A stretch of DNA of 64,000 nt from Sphingobium aromaticiconvertens (GCF_037154075.1 NZ_JBANRJ010000001.1:2599501-2663500); one strand, 5' to 3'; shown: positions 26,838 through 35,969, numbered from the stretch's first letter. Numbers and translations: made by a program. The notes: generated from the sequence alone by a model not told the origin.

Positions 26838-27296
26838 ATGATGAGCGACGATCTGGCAAAGCTGCTCGACCATGAGGCGATCCGCACTGTGAAGGCGCGC
26901 TATTGCCGCTTTCTCGACACCAAGGATTGGGACGGTTTCATCGGCTTGTTCACCACCGATGCGGTATTGGATGTCGAGGAGGATACAGGCCAGCCCCCTT
27001 TTATCGGGCATGATGCGATCCGCAAAACCATTATCTGGTCGGTCGATGGTGCCAAGACTGCGCATCAGATCCATATGTCGGAAATCGATTTGCGAGGCGA
27101 CGAGGCGCATGTCATCACGCCCATGCAGGACCGGGTGGTCTGGTCGCCTGGCAAATCGCCGCTGCCAGGCGCTGCGTCGATCACGGGCTTTGGCCATTAT
27201 CATGAACGCTATGTTCGGCAGGATGGGCAATGGAAGATTGCCTCCCTCAAACTCACGCGCCTTTATGTTGAGGTCCATCCCGCGCCTGCCCTTTGA
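26838..27296 (+). CDS. SnoaL-like/NTF2-fold protein
   Basis: 152 residues. NTF2-like fold of the SnoaL_4 kind: VKARYCRFLDTKDWDGFIGL, FTTDAVLDV, and HYHERYVRQDGQWKIASLKL at the C-terminal strands. Relatives are ring hydroxylation small-subunit-like or dehydratase-like proteins. ATG 26838 follows GAGGGAAAG; another ATG is at 26841. It lies 13 bp after the DUF1214 gene in the same operon. No catalytic assignment is possible. Confidence 0.82.
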   Translation: MMSDDLAKLLDHEAIRTVKARYCRFLDTKDWDGFIGLFTTDAVLDVEEDTGQPPFIGHDAIRKTIIWSVDGAKTAHQIHMSEIDLRGDEAHVITPMQDRVVWSPGKSPLPGAASITGFGHYHERYVRQDGQWKIASLKLTRLYVEVHPAPAL

Positions 27297-27359
27297 TAGG
27301 TTGCCAGTAAAGGCCAAGGCGGCAATGCCTGTGTCAGATATTTGTATGAGGACATAAGC

Positions 27360-28442
27360 ATGACGGGATTTGAGGAGCCGGGCGCAAAGGCGCTGTTTGA
27401 CAAGTTCGGCACCTATATCCTGCCGGGCCGCGTCAACGATCCGCATCGGGGTATCGAGGAGGCGAAGGAAGCCGAACGTATCGGTCTTGGCTGCGTGTGG
27501 ATTTCCGAACGCTACGCGCTCAAGGAACCTGCGGTCCTTGCGGGTGCCGTGAGCGAGGCCACAAGCAAGATCCGTATCACCGGCACCATGTATGCGACGA
27601 TGCGCCATCCACTCGTCACGGCCAGTGTCGCCGACATGATGCAGGCGATGAGCGGGGACCGTTTCCGCCTGATGTTCGCACGCGCTGTTCCCGCCTATAT
27701 GAAGATGCTGGGTTCACCGCCGATCACCATGGAACGGCTGGCCGACCTCATCTCCATCTGTCGCCGTCTTTGGGCCGGCGAGAAGGTCGATTATGAGGGC
27801 GTGCTGGGCAAATTCCCTGCGATCAGCCTGACCGACAGGAGCGGAAGCGCTCCACCGCCGATCATCTTCACCGCCATCGGTCCCAAGTCCCTGGAGTTTG
27901 CGGGGGAACATTGCGACGGCGTGCTTTTGCACCCCTTCGTCTCGGCACAGGGCGTGAGAAATAGCACGAAGATCGTGCGCGACGCGGCGGAGAAAGCGGG
28001 GCGCGACCCGATGTCGGTGCGGATCTATCATAATATCATCGTTGCCCCCGACCTCCCCAAGGACGAGGAAGAGGCGGTAGTCGGTGGCCGCGCCATTACC
28101 TATTTCGAACTGCCGGGCTTTGGCGACCTGATCGTCGAAATCAATGGCTGGGACAAGAAGGTGCTGGACGACATTCGCGCCCATCCCAAGATCGCGGGCC
28201 TCAACGGCAAGCCCGCCGACCAGGCCTATACGAGGCAGGAACTGGTCGATGTCAGCAGGCTGATTCCGCAGCAATGGCTGGATGAGGGTGCAGCCGTTGG
28301 CACGGCCGCTCAATGCGCCGACCAGTTGATGGGTTTCCTTGATGCAGGCGCCGACGAAATCCTGCTCCATGGTTCCTCGCCCAAGGATATGGGGCCGCTG
28401 ACGACGGAGTTGAAACGCGCGCTGGCGGGGAAGGGACTCTGA
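27360..28442 (+). CDS. LLM-class F420-dependent oxidoreductase (copy 4)
   Basis: 360 residues, TIGR03857-like LLM barrel. ERIGLGCVWISERYALKEP near residues 39-57, MQAMSGDRFRLMFARAVP near residue 96, and FTAIGPKSLEFAGEHCDGV near residue 170. ATG 27360 follows GAGGA. Its stop shares an A with the phosphotransferase start. This is the fourth LLM enzyme in the window, lying apart from the FO/F420 genes, so it may extend the demand for that cofactor or may use FMN. Confidence 0.87.
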   Translation: MTGFEEPGAKALFDKFGTYILPGRVNDPHRGIEEAKEAERIGLGCVWISERYALKEPAVLAGAVSEATSKIRITGTMYATMRHPLVTASVADMMQAMSGDRFRLMFARAVPAYMKMLGSPPITMERLADLISICRRLWAGEKVDYEGVLGKFPAISLTDRSGSAPPPIIFTAIGPKSLEFAGEHCDGVLLHPFVSAQGVRNSTKIVRDAAEKAGRDPMSVRIYHNIIVAPDLPKDEEEAVVGGRAITYFELPGFGDLIVEINGWDKKVLDDIRAHPKIAGLNGKPADQAYTRQELVDVSRLIPQQWLDEGAAVGTAAQCADQLMGFLDAGADEILLHGSSPKDMGPLTTELKRALAGKGL

Positions 28443-29572
28443 TGGAACTGCTAACCCCGGATCGTATCACTACCCAGTTGCAGAACTGGCTCGCAAGCGA
28501 GAAGCCTGACTGGCGCAACATCACCGTGAAGCCGCTGGACGTTACGCTCGGCGCCGGCTTCTCCGCCGATATTTTCTTCGTCGATGTCGACTATGCCGAT
28601 ACCGTCGGACCACAGAGCCAGACGCTTGTCGTGCGTCGGCAACCGACGAATCTCGAAGTCGTGTTCGGTAGCAGTCTCGCACTGCAAGGCAAGATGATGG
28701 CGGCGCTTGATGCACGCGGCGACCTTCCCGTTCCGTCATGGATCGGGATGCATCTCGATTCCGATATTCTGGGTCTGCCATTCCTCGTGATGGGCAAGGT
28801 CGATGGCGAATGCGCCAAGCAGAAGCCCAATTATAATCTCGAAGGCTGGCTCGTCGAGATGACGCCCGACCAGCGGCACCAGAGCTTCACGAACGCCATT
28901 ACGGCCTTCGCCAGCCTGGCGAAAATCAACTGGCGCGAGGGATTTGAATTTCTCGCTCAGCCCGAGAACGGCCAGCCAGGTCTGGATCAATATGTCGGCG
29001 CGCTGGAAGCGTGGCACAAGGCGGCGGGGCAGGGGCGGACCATGCCGATCGTTGATACAGCGATGGCTTATGTGCGCGCGAACATGCCCAACGATGCCAG
29101 CGTTAACGTGCTTTGGGGCGACCCGACGCCCTCCAACGTGATGTTTAGTCCAGACGGCAGCGTGAACGCTCTGATCGACTGGGAACTGGCGGCACTTGGC
29201 CCGGCGGAGCTGGATTTGGCCTGGTGGCTTTATTTTGACGATCTGTTTGGTCGCCGTTTCGGCGTCACCAGGCTGGAAGGCCTGCCGAGCAAGGACGAGA
29301 CCATCGCTATCTGGGAACATGCGAGCGGGCAGAAGGCGAGGAATCTCGATTATTACGATATTGTCGCGGCGCTGCGCATGGCGCTGGTCGCGGTCGGCGC
29401 GTTCGACCGTCAGGTCGGCATCGGCAACATTCCTGCCACCAACAAGTCGCTCAACGACAATTTCATGACGCTTTATCTGGCGGAAAAACTGGGTCTGCCG
29501 TTGCCTGAATTCGGACCCGACTTTGTCGCCTTCATGAAGAACCTGACCCCCGTGGAGGAAAAGGCGGACTGA
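28442..29572 (+). CDS. Phosphotransferase family protein (APH/ACAD10-like), copy 1
   Basis: 376 residues. Aminoglycoside-phosphotransferase fold. The catalytic loop reads WGDPTPSN, keeping the Asp and Asn of the H-G-D-x4-N motif but with Trp for His, and is followed by the metal-binding ALIDWELAALGPAELDLAWW. Members near acyl-CoA metabolism phosphorylate hydroxyacyl-CoA (ACAD10 type) or other small alcohols. ATG 28442 overlaps the LLM stop. Together with the phosphatase upstream it suggests a phosphorylated intermediate, but this is an inference. Confidence 0.83.
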   Translation: MELLTPDRITTQLQNWLASEKPDWRNITVKPLDVTLGAGFSADIFFVDVDYADTVGPQSQTLVVRRQPTNLEVVFGSSLALQGKMMAALDARGDLPVPSWIGMHLDSDILGLPFLVMGKVDGECAKQKPNYNLEGWLVEMTPDQRHQSFTNAITAFASLAKINWREGFEFLAQPENGQPGLDQYVGALEAWHKAAGQGRTMPIVDTAMAYVRANMPNDASVNVLWGDPTPSNVMFSPDGSVNALIDWELAALGPAELDLAWWLYFDDLFGRRFGVTRLEGLPSKDETIAIWEHASGQKARNLDYYDIVAALRMALVAVGAFDRQVGIGNIPATNKSLNDNFMTLYLAEKLGLPLPEFGPDFVAFMKNLTPVEEKAD

Positions 29573-29597
29573 CCGCCTCTGTCCTGGCGCATCATGC

Positions 29598-29627
29598 TTG
29601 ACGAACCGTTTCAATATTAAATATACA
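29598..29627 (+). promoter_or_regulatory. Candidate sigma-70 promoter for the sulfotransferase-SDR-DUF1214-VOC operon
   Basis: TTGACG at 29598-29603 and TATACA at 29622-29627 with an 18-bp spacer in an AT-rich stretch between two co-directional operons. Confidence 0.5.
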
Positions 29628-29661
29628 CTGTGGAATAATAAATTCTGGGAGAGAAAGCGCC

Positions 29662-29694
29662 ATGCCTAGTCAGCATTCAGGGATGCGGCGATGA
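29662..29694 (+). CDS. 10-codon leader ORF overlapping the sulfotransferase start
   Basis: ATG 29662 lies 6 nt after the only good ribosome site here (GGGAGAGAAA). It encodes MPSQHSGMRR and ends in a TGA that overlaps the ATG of the sulfotransferase gene (ATGA). The sulfotransferase start itself has only a weak site. A translated leader would couple the two. Short length leaves chance as a real alternative. Confidence 0.35.
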   Translation: MPSQHSGMRR

Positions 29695-30902
29695 ACGTAG
29701 TGGCGGGAAAGCGTCCGCCACTGGACGCTGAAGCGCTGATCGCCGAGGCGAAAGCGGCGAGCGGGCTGGGCGATTTTGGTCACGACCTTTCCTTCATGAA
29801 CGGCTTTCGCAAGTTGGTGGCGGCGGTGGAGGCGATGAACCCACCGGTGCAGCTACGGGAAACGGCCCATCACAAGATTGCTGCCTTGCTCGAAACCCGT
29901 TTGCGTTATGTCGAGGATGAGAAACGTCATCCCGATATTGTGGCGCAGGATGTGGGCGATCCACTGGTGGTGTGCGGCCTGCCGCGCACCGGCACCACGA
30001 TCACCTATGATCTGCTGTGCCTCGATCCTGCCGCCAGGGCGCCACGCGAGTGGGAATGGTACATGCCTTGGCCCGCGCCTGAAATAGCGACCTTCGATAG
30101 TGATCCGCGCATCGCGCAGGTGCAGGCGATCTATGAGAACTGGCTCGTCCATGCGCCGCAACTGGCAGACATCCAGCGCATGGACTGCACCCAACCGGGC
30201 GAATGCAATCATGGCATGATGCTGCATTTCGCCAGCACCAACTTTCCAGCGGAACTGGGCGTGCCGGATTTCTCCCGCTGGTTGCAGCAGACGGTGCCCG
30301 AGGGGCAATATCGTACCCACAAGCGTATGCTCCAGCAGTTCCAGTGGAAAGGGCCAAAGGGCCGCTGGACCCTGAAATCACCGCAGCATCTGTTCGACCT
30401 GCCGGGCCTGGTGGAGGCCTATCCGGGGGCGATGCTGGTGTGGACGCATCGCGATCCGGTCAAGACATTATCTTCGCTGTCCAGCATGATTTCGGGGTTC
30501 CTCGCGGCCGTGGGGGCTCCTCAGGATGACAAGGCGATCGGCCGATCCGTGTTGGATACCTGGAGCGCGGCGATGGCGCGTGCCACGGCCGCCCGCGCTG
30601 CCCATCCCGATATAGAGGCGCGGATCATCGATCTGGCCCATAGCGACATCGTTGCCGACCCCATGGGTGCCATCAAGCGCATCTATACACGTTTCGGCTT
30701 GCCCTTTACCGACGAGCATCGCGCACGGATTACGCGGTTCCTCGGCGAAAATCCCGCCGCCAGTCGTCTCGGCAAGCACAAGCACAGCCCCGAGCAATTT
30801 GCCATCGAACCCGACGAGGTGCGTGTTCGCCTCGCCGACTATTATGATCGCTACGGCCATTTCTGGGCCGCGCGTGACCTGTTTTCCAGGAGCATAGCAT
30901 GA
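29691..30902 (+). CDS. Sulfotransferase family protein (copy 2)
   Basis: 403 residues. The PAPS-binding loop CGLPRTGTTITYDLL lies near residues 95-109, WTLKSPQHLFDLP follows, and WTHRDPVKTLSSLSSM forms the 3'-phosphate site near residue 250. The stop overlaps the SDR start (ATGA). First gene of a four-gene operon whose members all overlap by one to four bases, so the proteins are probably made in fixed ratio and act in one pathway. Acceptor unknown. Confidence 0.85.
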   Translation: MNVVAGKRPPLDAEALIAEAKAASGLGDFGHDLSFMNGFRKLVAAVEAMNPPVQLRETAHHKIAALLETRLRYVEDEKRHPDIVAQDVGDPLVVCGLPRTGTTITYDLLCLDPAARAPREWEWYMPWPAPEIATFDSDPRIAQVQAIYENWLVHAPQLADIQRMDCTQPGECNHGMMLHFASTNFPAELGVPDFSRWLQQTVPEGQYRTHKRMLQQFQWKGPKGRWTLKSPQHLFDLPGLVEAYPGAMLVWTHRDPVKTLSSLSSMISGFLAAVGAPQDDKAIGRSVLDTWSAAMARATAARAAHPDIEARIIDLAHSDIVADPMGAIKRIYTRFGLPFTDEHRARITRFLGENPAASRLGKHKHSPEQFAIEPDEVRVRLADYYDRYGHFWAARDLFSRSIA

Positions 30903-31675
30903 GCGTTCTCGATCGGTTTCGTCTCGACGGGCGTACCGCCATCCTGACTGGTGTCGGGCCGGGCGTGGGGGAACATGTAGCCAAGGCCTATGCCGAACTA
31001 GGCGCCAATGTCGTCATCTCCGCCCGCTCGCAGGACCGGCTCGACCGGATCGCGGCGGAGATCAATGCGGTCGGCAGCGGCAAAGCGTTGGCCGTCGCTG
31101 CCGATGCGGGGGACAAGGCGGACCTTGAACGGCTTGTGACAGCCGCGCGCGATGCTTTCGGCCCCATCCACATCATCTTCAATAATGCGGCGGCAGGCGT
31201 GGTCTATGCGGCCAACGGCGGGCTGTGGGCAAATACGGACGAGGTCTGGAAGACCGCTATGGATGTCAACGTCCTTGCGACCTGGCGCCTGGCTGAACTG
31301 ACCGAGGCCGACATGATGACGCATGGCAAGGGTAGCATCATATCCGTGCAGAGTTGCGGCGGCTTCACCCCGATACCCCCTGCCGTCGCTTACGGCGTGT
31401 CGAAGGCGGCGCTGCTCTTCCTGGTCCGCGAACTCGCCAAATCGCAGGCGCCGCACACGCGGATCAACTGCCTGTGCGTTGGTTCGATGAGCCCGGACGG
31501 GCAGGAGGCCGACATTCACAAGGGCCTTGGCCTTGCTGAACGCAACGCCATCAAGCGCTTCGGTGCGGCGGACGAGGCGGTGGGCGCTGCGATCCTGCTG
31601 GCGAGCGATGCCTCCAGCTATACCACGGGGAGTACCATCTTCACCGAAGGCGGGCGAGTGGGGACCATCTCTTGA
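30899..31675 (+). CDS. SDR family oxidoreductase
   Basis: 258 residues. The cofactor motif is TGVGPGVG (TGxxxGxG kept); FNNAA replaces the usual NNAG. Catalytic Ser in SVQSCGG and Tyr-x3-Lys in AYGVSK are present. ATG 30899 overlaps the sulfotransferase stop, and the stop overlaps the DUF1214 TTG start (TTGA). This position inside a gapless operon suggests oxidation or reduction of a compound also handled by the sulfotransferase and DUF1214 protein. Confidence 0.87.
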   Translation: MSVLDRFRLDGRTAILTGVGPGVGEHVAKAYAELGANVVISARSQDRLDRIAAEINAVGSGKALAVAADAGDKADLERLVTAARDAFGPIHIIFNNAAAGVVYAANGGLWANTDEVWKTAMDVNVLATWRLAELTEADMMTHGKGSIISVQSCGGFTPIPPAVAYGVSKAALLFLVRELAKSQAPHTRINCLCVGSMSPDGQEADIHKGLGLAERNAIKRFGAADEAVGAAILLASDASSYTTGSTIFTEGGRVGTIS

Positions 31676-32940
31676 TCGTCAACCCGCTCTGGACCGAGGA
31701 TCAGGCGGCGGCGGAAAAGCTGGCGCTCCGCCTGATCGAGCGTCCCGACATCCGTGCCGCGCGCGAAAGCGCCCGCCGCCAGATGCTCGCCGACCCCATG
31801 TCCGATACGCTGGACGGGCGGCTGCGCCTTGACCGGGCGCTGGACCAATGGGTGCTGGGCCTCGCCATGCGTGAGGCCAACGGCGACACTGCTGATCCCA
31901 GGGTCGTGTGGAATATCAGCAATGCCCCGCGTTCCTGGTTCGGCCATGTCTATGGCGGGGCTGCGGTGGCGATCGACAATCCCGATAATTTCAACCGTGA
32001 AATCCCGATCGACGGCAGCGGCCAATATGAAATCGACATCCGCTTTTCCCACGATCCACCTCAATTCAGCATCGTGGCCGAGGTCGAGCCGGTGCACCAT
32101 GCTGGCCTTGGGCGGAATCTGGGTGCTTTGACGCTTCAACAGCTATTACCGCATTGCGATGCCGATGGCTGCGTGACCGTGACCGTCGGCCCGCAAGAGG
32201 GTGGCCCTACCCATTTGCGCACCGAGCGGGACGCCCGCATCCAGGTCTATACCCGCGACAGCCAGCGGGACTGGCGGCAAGTTCCGGCAGAGGTTCGCGC
32301 CCGTCGCCTTGATCCGCCTACCGGGTGGCGACCACGCACAGAGAATGACATCGCTGCGGCGGTCGTGGCGGACCTACCTGCTTGGGTTACCTTCTGGTCG
32401 AACTTCAAGAATGATTTCCTGGGGTCGCATCAACCCAATAGCCTTGTCGGGCCGAACGGTCGCGATGGTGGCTGGGGCTATCTTGCCGGGGGCCGCTTTG
32501 CGCTTGCAGAGGGGCAGGGGCTGCTTGTCACGATCGATCCGGCCGCCAGCTATTATACCGGCATCCAGATCGCCGATCCCTGGACCATCTCACCCGATCC
32601 GATGCAACGGATGGTCAGTCTCAACAGCGCGCAGGTGACGCCCAGCAATGACGGGACGATCAGCTATGTGGTGGCCGGCATCGATCCGGGCGTCGCCAAC
32701 TGGATCGACACGGCTGGTCTGGAAGCGGGCTGGGTGATGCTGCGCTGGCAAGGCGTGCCAGATGGTGCTGACGTGGGGCGCTTCATCCGTGAGGTCCGGC
32801 TGGTGAATCTAGCGCGGATCGAGCAGGAAATCGACGGCGCCATCCCGCGCATCGACATTGTAGCCCGAGGGCGGCAGTTGCGTGACAGGGCCGCGCAACA
32901 TGGCTTTCGCACGGGGGCGGCCACATGGGGAGAGGCGTGA
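31672..32940 (+). CDS. DUF1214 domain protein (copy 2)
   Basis: 422 residues, no leader peptide. C-terminal DUF1214 signatures include YYTGIQIADPWTISPDP and NWIDTAGLEAGWVMLRWQG, matching the WLDT-x-G-x-G-x5-RW pattern in the other two copies. The start is probably TTG 31672 overlapping the SDR stop; no ATG occurs until residue 43. Function is unknown. The recurring company of sulfotransferase and SDR (here and at 52785-55969) is the best clue. Confidence 0.82.
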   Translation: MIVNPLWTEDQAAAEKLALRLIERPDIRAARESARRQMLADPMSDTLDGRLRLDRALDQWVLGLAMREANGDTADPRVVWNISNAPRSWFGHVYGGAAVAIDNPDNFNREIPIDGSGQYEIDIRFSHDPPQFSIVAEVEPVHHAGLGRNLGALTLQQLLPHCDADGCVTVTVGPQEGGPTHLRTERDARIQVYTRDSQRDWRQVPAEVRARRLDPPTGWRPRTENDIAAAVVADLPAWVTFWSNFKNDFLGSHQPNSLVGPNGRDGGWGYLAGGRFALAEGQGLLVTIDPAASYYTGIQIADPWTISPDPMQRMVSLNSAQVTPSNDGTISYVVAGIDPGVANWIDTAGLEAGWVMLRWQGVPDGADVGRFIREVRLVNLARIEQEIDGAIPRIDIVARGRQLRDRAAQHGFRTGAATWGEA

Positions 32941-33476
32941 TGCAGCCCAAGGGTTCGATCCTGGAACTATGTCAGGTGGTGCGCGATATGGACCGCACGC
33001 TCGATCATTGGACGCGCGTGATGGGCGCAGGACCCTTCTTCCTGTTCGATGTGCCGGTGCTGCCGGGGCAGATATATCGAGGCGCACCAGCGCAGGTCGC
33101 GATGAAAGTCGCCTTCGGCTTCTCCGGTGGCCTGCTGATCGAACTGCTCCAGCAGACCAGCGAGGGACAATCGGTCTTCACCGAAATGCTCGACGCCAAT
33201 GGCGAAGGCTATCACCATGTCATGCTGCGCATCCCCTATGACGACGGGGTGGAACGCTTGTCCGGCGAGGGCTATGCCATGGCTTTCAGCGGTATGATGC
33301 CGGGAGGCGAACGCTTCGCATTGTTCGATACGCGTGCCGGCAACGGCGGCTATATCGAGTTGATGGAGCTATCGCCTGCGATGGAGGCCTCGCTGGAAGC
33401 GATGCATGCGGCGCATTGCAACTGGGACGGCGTGACCCGGCCTGTTCGCACCATGGCGGAACTCGCAAGCATCTAG
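32940..33476 (+). CDS. VOC family protein, copy 2
   Basis: 178 residues. Vicinal-oxygen-chelate fold similar to CoA-epimerase-like proteins: LCQVVRDMDRTLDHWTRVMG at the N terminus, YHHVMLRIPYDDGVERLSGE in the middle. ATG 32940 overlaps the DUF1214 stop and follows GGGGAGAGG. Last gene of the operon; its TAG and the stop of the convergent TetR gene share the tetranucleotide CTAG. Confidence 0.82.
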   Translation: MQPKGSILELCQVVRDMDRTLDHWTRVMGAGPFFLFDVPVLPGQIYRGAPAQVAMKVAFGFSGGLLIELLQQTSEGQSVFTEMLDANGEGYHHVMLRIPYDDGVERLSGEGYAMAFSGMMPGGERFALFDTRAGNGGYIELMELSPAMEASLEAMHAAHCNWDGVTRPVRTMAELASI

Positions 33477-34093
33477 GCTTTCGCTACCGTCGCCAAGATG
33501 GTGTCCAGCAGCATGTCGGTTGACCGTGCGAATGCCGCCTCCACGACGTTCCGCTGCATCGCCAGTCGCGCGTCATTCTCGTCCAGACTCTCGGCGACCA
33601 CGACATTGCCGAGGATGACGACAGAAAAGATGACCAGCATCTCCTGGCTCTGCTGTTGAGTGAGGCCTGCCTGCTCGAACGCATCGAAAATGGCATGGCG
33701 GATCAGCGCTGCATTGGGCTGTGTCAGTTGGTTGGCGCTGCGCGAAAGGATGAAGACGGCCGAGCCGGGAAAATCGCGATAGGCTAATTGCACAGTGCGT
33801 GCGATGCTGCGCAGGCGGCTTTCCCAATCGGGCGCGGACAGGTCGGGCATCCGGCCGGAGAGAATTTCGTCGGTCAAAAGACCGAGCATCTCTTCCTTGT
33901 CGCGGACATGATGATAGATGAGACGGGGGGATACACCCAGCGCCTGGGCGACCGGGCGGATGTTGAGGGCGTCGAAGCCGCCACTGCGCGCCATGAGCTT
34001 GAGGGTCGCTACCAGTCGCGCGCGGTCGAGCGCGGGACCTTCGGTGCTAGGGGGGCGCCCGCGTCTTGGCGGTCGGGGGGAGGGGGCATCCAT
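33473..34093 (-). CDS. TetR family transcriptional regulator
   Basis: 206 residues from ATG 34093 (in-frame ATGs also at 34099 and 34108). Arg/Pro-rich leader followed by the HTH: FDALNIRPVAQALGVSPRLI then YHHVRDKEEMLGLL. The C-terminal domain resembles the TetR_C/TetR class. It ends on the same CTAG as the VOC gene and is thus well placed to repress the sulfotransferase operon, though divergence from the PRC-like gene region is also compatible with other targets. Confidence 0.85.
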   Translation of the reverse strand: MDAPSPRPPRRGRPPSTEGPALDRARLVATLKLMARSGGFDALNIRPVAQALGVSPRLIYHHVRDKEEMLGLLTDEILSGRMPDLSAPDWESRLRSIARTVQLAYRDFPGSAVFILSRSANQLTQPNAALIRHAIFDAFEQAGLTQQQSQEMLVIFSVVILGNVVVAESLDENDARLAMQRNVVEAAFARSTDMLLDTILATVAKA

Positions 34094-34119
34094 GACCATG
34101 GTCTGCACCCTAGAAGGCG

Positions 34120-34149
34120 CGCTGCGCCGGGTCCATGCCCGGCGCAGCG
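34120..34149 (-). terminator. Strong hairpin between PRC-like gene and TetR gene
   Basis: Perfect 12-bp arms CGCTGCGCCGGG and CCCGGCGCAGCG with a 6-nt loop, 14 bp after the PRC-like stop. No U-tract. It sits within the leader of the TetR gene on the same strand, so it may end the first transcript or fold in the second. Confidence 0.5.
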
Positions 34150-34163
34150 TCCGATACCAACTT

Positions 34164-34436
34164 TTAGAGCTTCTTGAGTTCGGCGTTCGACAGGCTGGTC
34201 GTCAGGCCCTTGTCGCCCGTGCTCAGGGTTGCCGTCGGAATGGCGATGAACTTGCCGCGATAGATCAGCCGCACCGCGCTCGTGCTGCCATCGGCCTGCG
34301 TAATGACGCGGTCGACCTTGCCGAGCTTGGTGCCTTCGGCGGAGTAGATTGCCGCGTTGCGTTCGATGGCCGGTGTTTCCGCCAGTGCGGGAGCCGCAAG
34401 GCTAAGTGCGGCGAGGGCGATGAAAAGCGTCTTCAT
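34164..34436 (-). CDS. Small secreted PRC-barrel-like protein
   Basis: 90 residues. Signal peptide with cleavage expected after ALA (residue 19; MKTLFIALAALSLAAPALA), then a ~70-residue domain with YSAEGTKLGKVDRVITQADG and LIYRGKFIAIPTATL, resembling a PRC-barrel repeat. It probably acts in the periplasm; role unknown. ATG 34436 is chosen because the signal peptide starts there; the frame to 34484 would put charged residues before it. Confidence 0.75.
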   Translation of the reverse strand: MKTLFIALAALSLAAPALAETPAIERNAAIYSAEGTKLGKVDRVITQADGSTSAVRLIYRGKFIAIPTATLSTGDKGLTTSLSNAELKKL

Positions 34437-34575
34437 GGTACGAATCCCCAGTGCGATGTGGCGTTGCTGTTGGCGCAACTGCATGACAGTTTCAAGAAAA
34501 AACCAATACAGATGATATTAAAAATGTTCTATCTGTTCCACGGTTGAAACTGATGTGTCGGGTGAAGGGGGAGGA

Positions 34576-35931
34576 ATGACGTCTCAAAGTGGCTTCGGTC
34601 GGAACGAACGGTGGTTCCTCTTCCTGCTCGGCTTTATCTACATGTTCAATTTCATCGATCGTACGATTATCGCGGTGGTGGGCGAATCCATCCGCCGCGA
34701 CTTGCAATTGAGCGATCTTGAACTGGGTATGCTAGGCGGCCTCGCCTTCTCGCTTTTCTATGCGGTGCTGGGGATTCCGCTCGCGCGACTCGCGGAACGC
34801 TTCAACCGCGTGCGGCTGATCGCTGCCGTTACCATCCTGTGGTCGGTCATGACGGCCCTGTGCGGCGCGGCAGGCAGCTATGTCCAGTTGCTGCTTTGCA
34901 GGATGGGCGTGGGGGTGGGTGAGGCCGGATTCACGCCTGCGCTGGTTTCCATGATCTCGGACCGGTTCGATGTCGGCCGCCGTGCCCTCGTCTTTTCGCT
35001 CATAGCCTTGGGCGTCCCCCTGGGCGGCGCCATCGCGGCAATTGCTGGAAGTGCGATCGCCCAGTCCTTTGGCTGGCGGTGGACAATGGTAGCGGTGGGT
35101 GCGCCGGGACTGGTGCTTGCCGTGATTCTTTATCTCACCATTCCCGAACCGCCGCGCGTAGACGCAGGCGATAACGCGAATACGCCGCCCTTCCGTCACG
35201 TCCTCCGCCGCCTCGGTCGATCGCCGTCCTTCCTGCACCTGACCTGTGGAAGCGGATTTGTCGGGCTGGTCGGGTTTGGAACCAACTTGTTCCTCATCCC
35301 GCTGCTCGTCCGTCGCTTCGACCTGCCGTTGTCGAAGGCCGGTCTGATATTCGCCCTTTCCTTCAGCCTGGCAACCATGGTCGGTCAGACAAGCGGCGGC
35401 CATCTGGCGAGCCGCCTGATCCGGCGCGACATCAGATGGGGGGGCTGGGCTCCGGCGATCACCGTCGGTCTCGCTTTGCCTTTCTATCTCCTGGCTCTTT
35501 GTCAATCCGACTGGCGGCTGCTGGTCGGGTTGTTGTTCGTCGCGACCGCTCTGCTCTATGCTTTCACGCCTGCCGTGATGACCGTGACCCAGACATTGGT
35601 GGAACCCCGGATGCGCGCTTCGGCGGCCGCCTTGCATGCCTTTGGACAGACGGTAGCGGGTCTGGGTATCGGGTCGGTGGCGCTAGGTTATCTTAGCGAT
35701 CGGCTCGCGGCCTATAATTATATCGGCGACTATGCCGTCCAGTGCCTTGGGTCAGGAGCTGCACTGCGATCCGCCGACTGCCTGGCCGCTTCTGCGGTGG
35801 GTCTTCAACACAGCATGCTGCTATCGGGATCGGTGCTCGCAATTGCAGTAGTCAATTATCTGTGTGCGGCAAAGCATTTGCCCCGGGAAACGGCGGCGGG
35901 AGCGAAGTCCTCTGATCTTTCCCAATTATAA
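34576..35931 (+). CDS. MFS transporter
   Basis: 451 residues with about 12 hydrophobic segments. FNFIDRTIIAVVGESIRRDL and IPLARLAERFNRVRLI (the loop 2-3 region) and GVGEAGFTPALVSMISD are typical of the spinster-like/aromatic acid MFS branch common in sphingomonad catabolic clusters. It would sit in the inner membrane and complete uptake after a TonB receptor, or act as an exporter. ATG 34576 follows GAAGGGGGAGG. Directly followed by a fragment of an amidohydrolase gene. Confidence 0.9.
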   Translation: MTSQSGFGRNERWFLFLLGFIYMFNFIDRTIIAVVGESIRRDLQLSDLELGMLGGLAFSLFYAVLGIPLARLAERFNRVRLIAAVTILWSVMTALCGAAGSYVQLLLCRMGVGVGEAGFTPALVSMISDRFDVGRRALVFSLIALGVPLGGAIAAIAGSAIAQSFGWRWTMVAVGAPGLVLAVILYLTIPEPPRVDAGDNANTPPFRHVLRRLGRSPSFLHLTCGSGFVGLVGFGTNLFLIPLLVRRFDLPLSKAGLIFALSFSLATMVGQTSGGHLASRLIRRDIRWGGWAPAITVGLALPFYLLALCQSDWRLLVGLLFVATALLYAFTPAVMTVTQTLVEPRMRASAAALHAFGQTVAGLGIGSVALGYLSDRLAAYNYIGDYAVQCLGSGAALRSADCLAASAVGLQHSMLLSGSVLAIAVVNYLCAAKHLPRETAAGAKSSDLSQL

Positions 35932-35969
35932 GGCTTTGCGCTTGCCTGGACCGCTATCTTGTTCTGACA

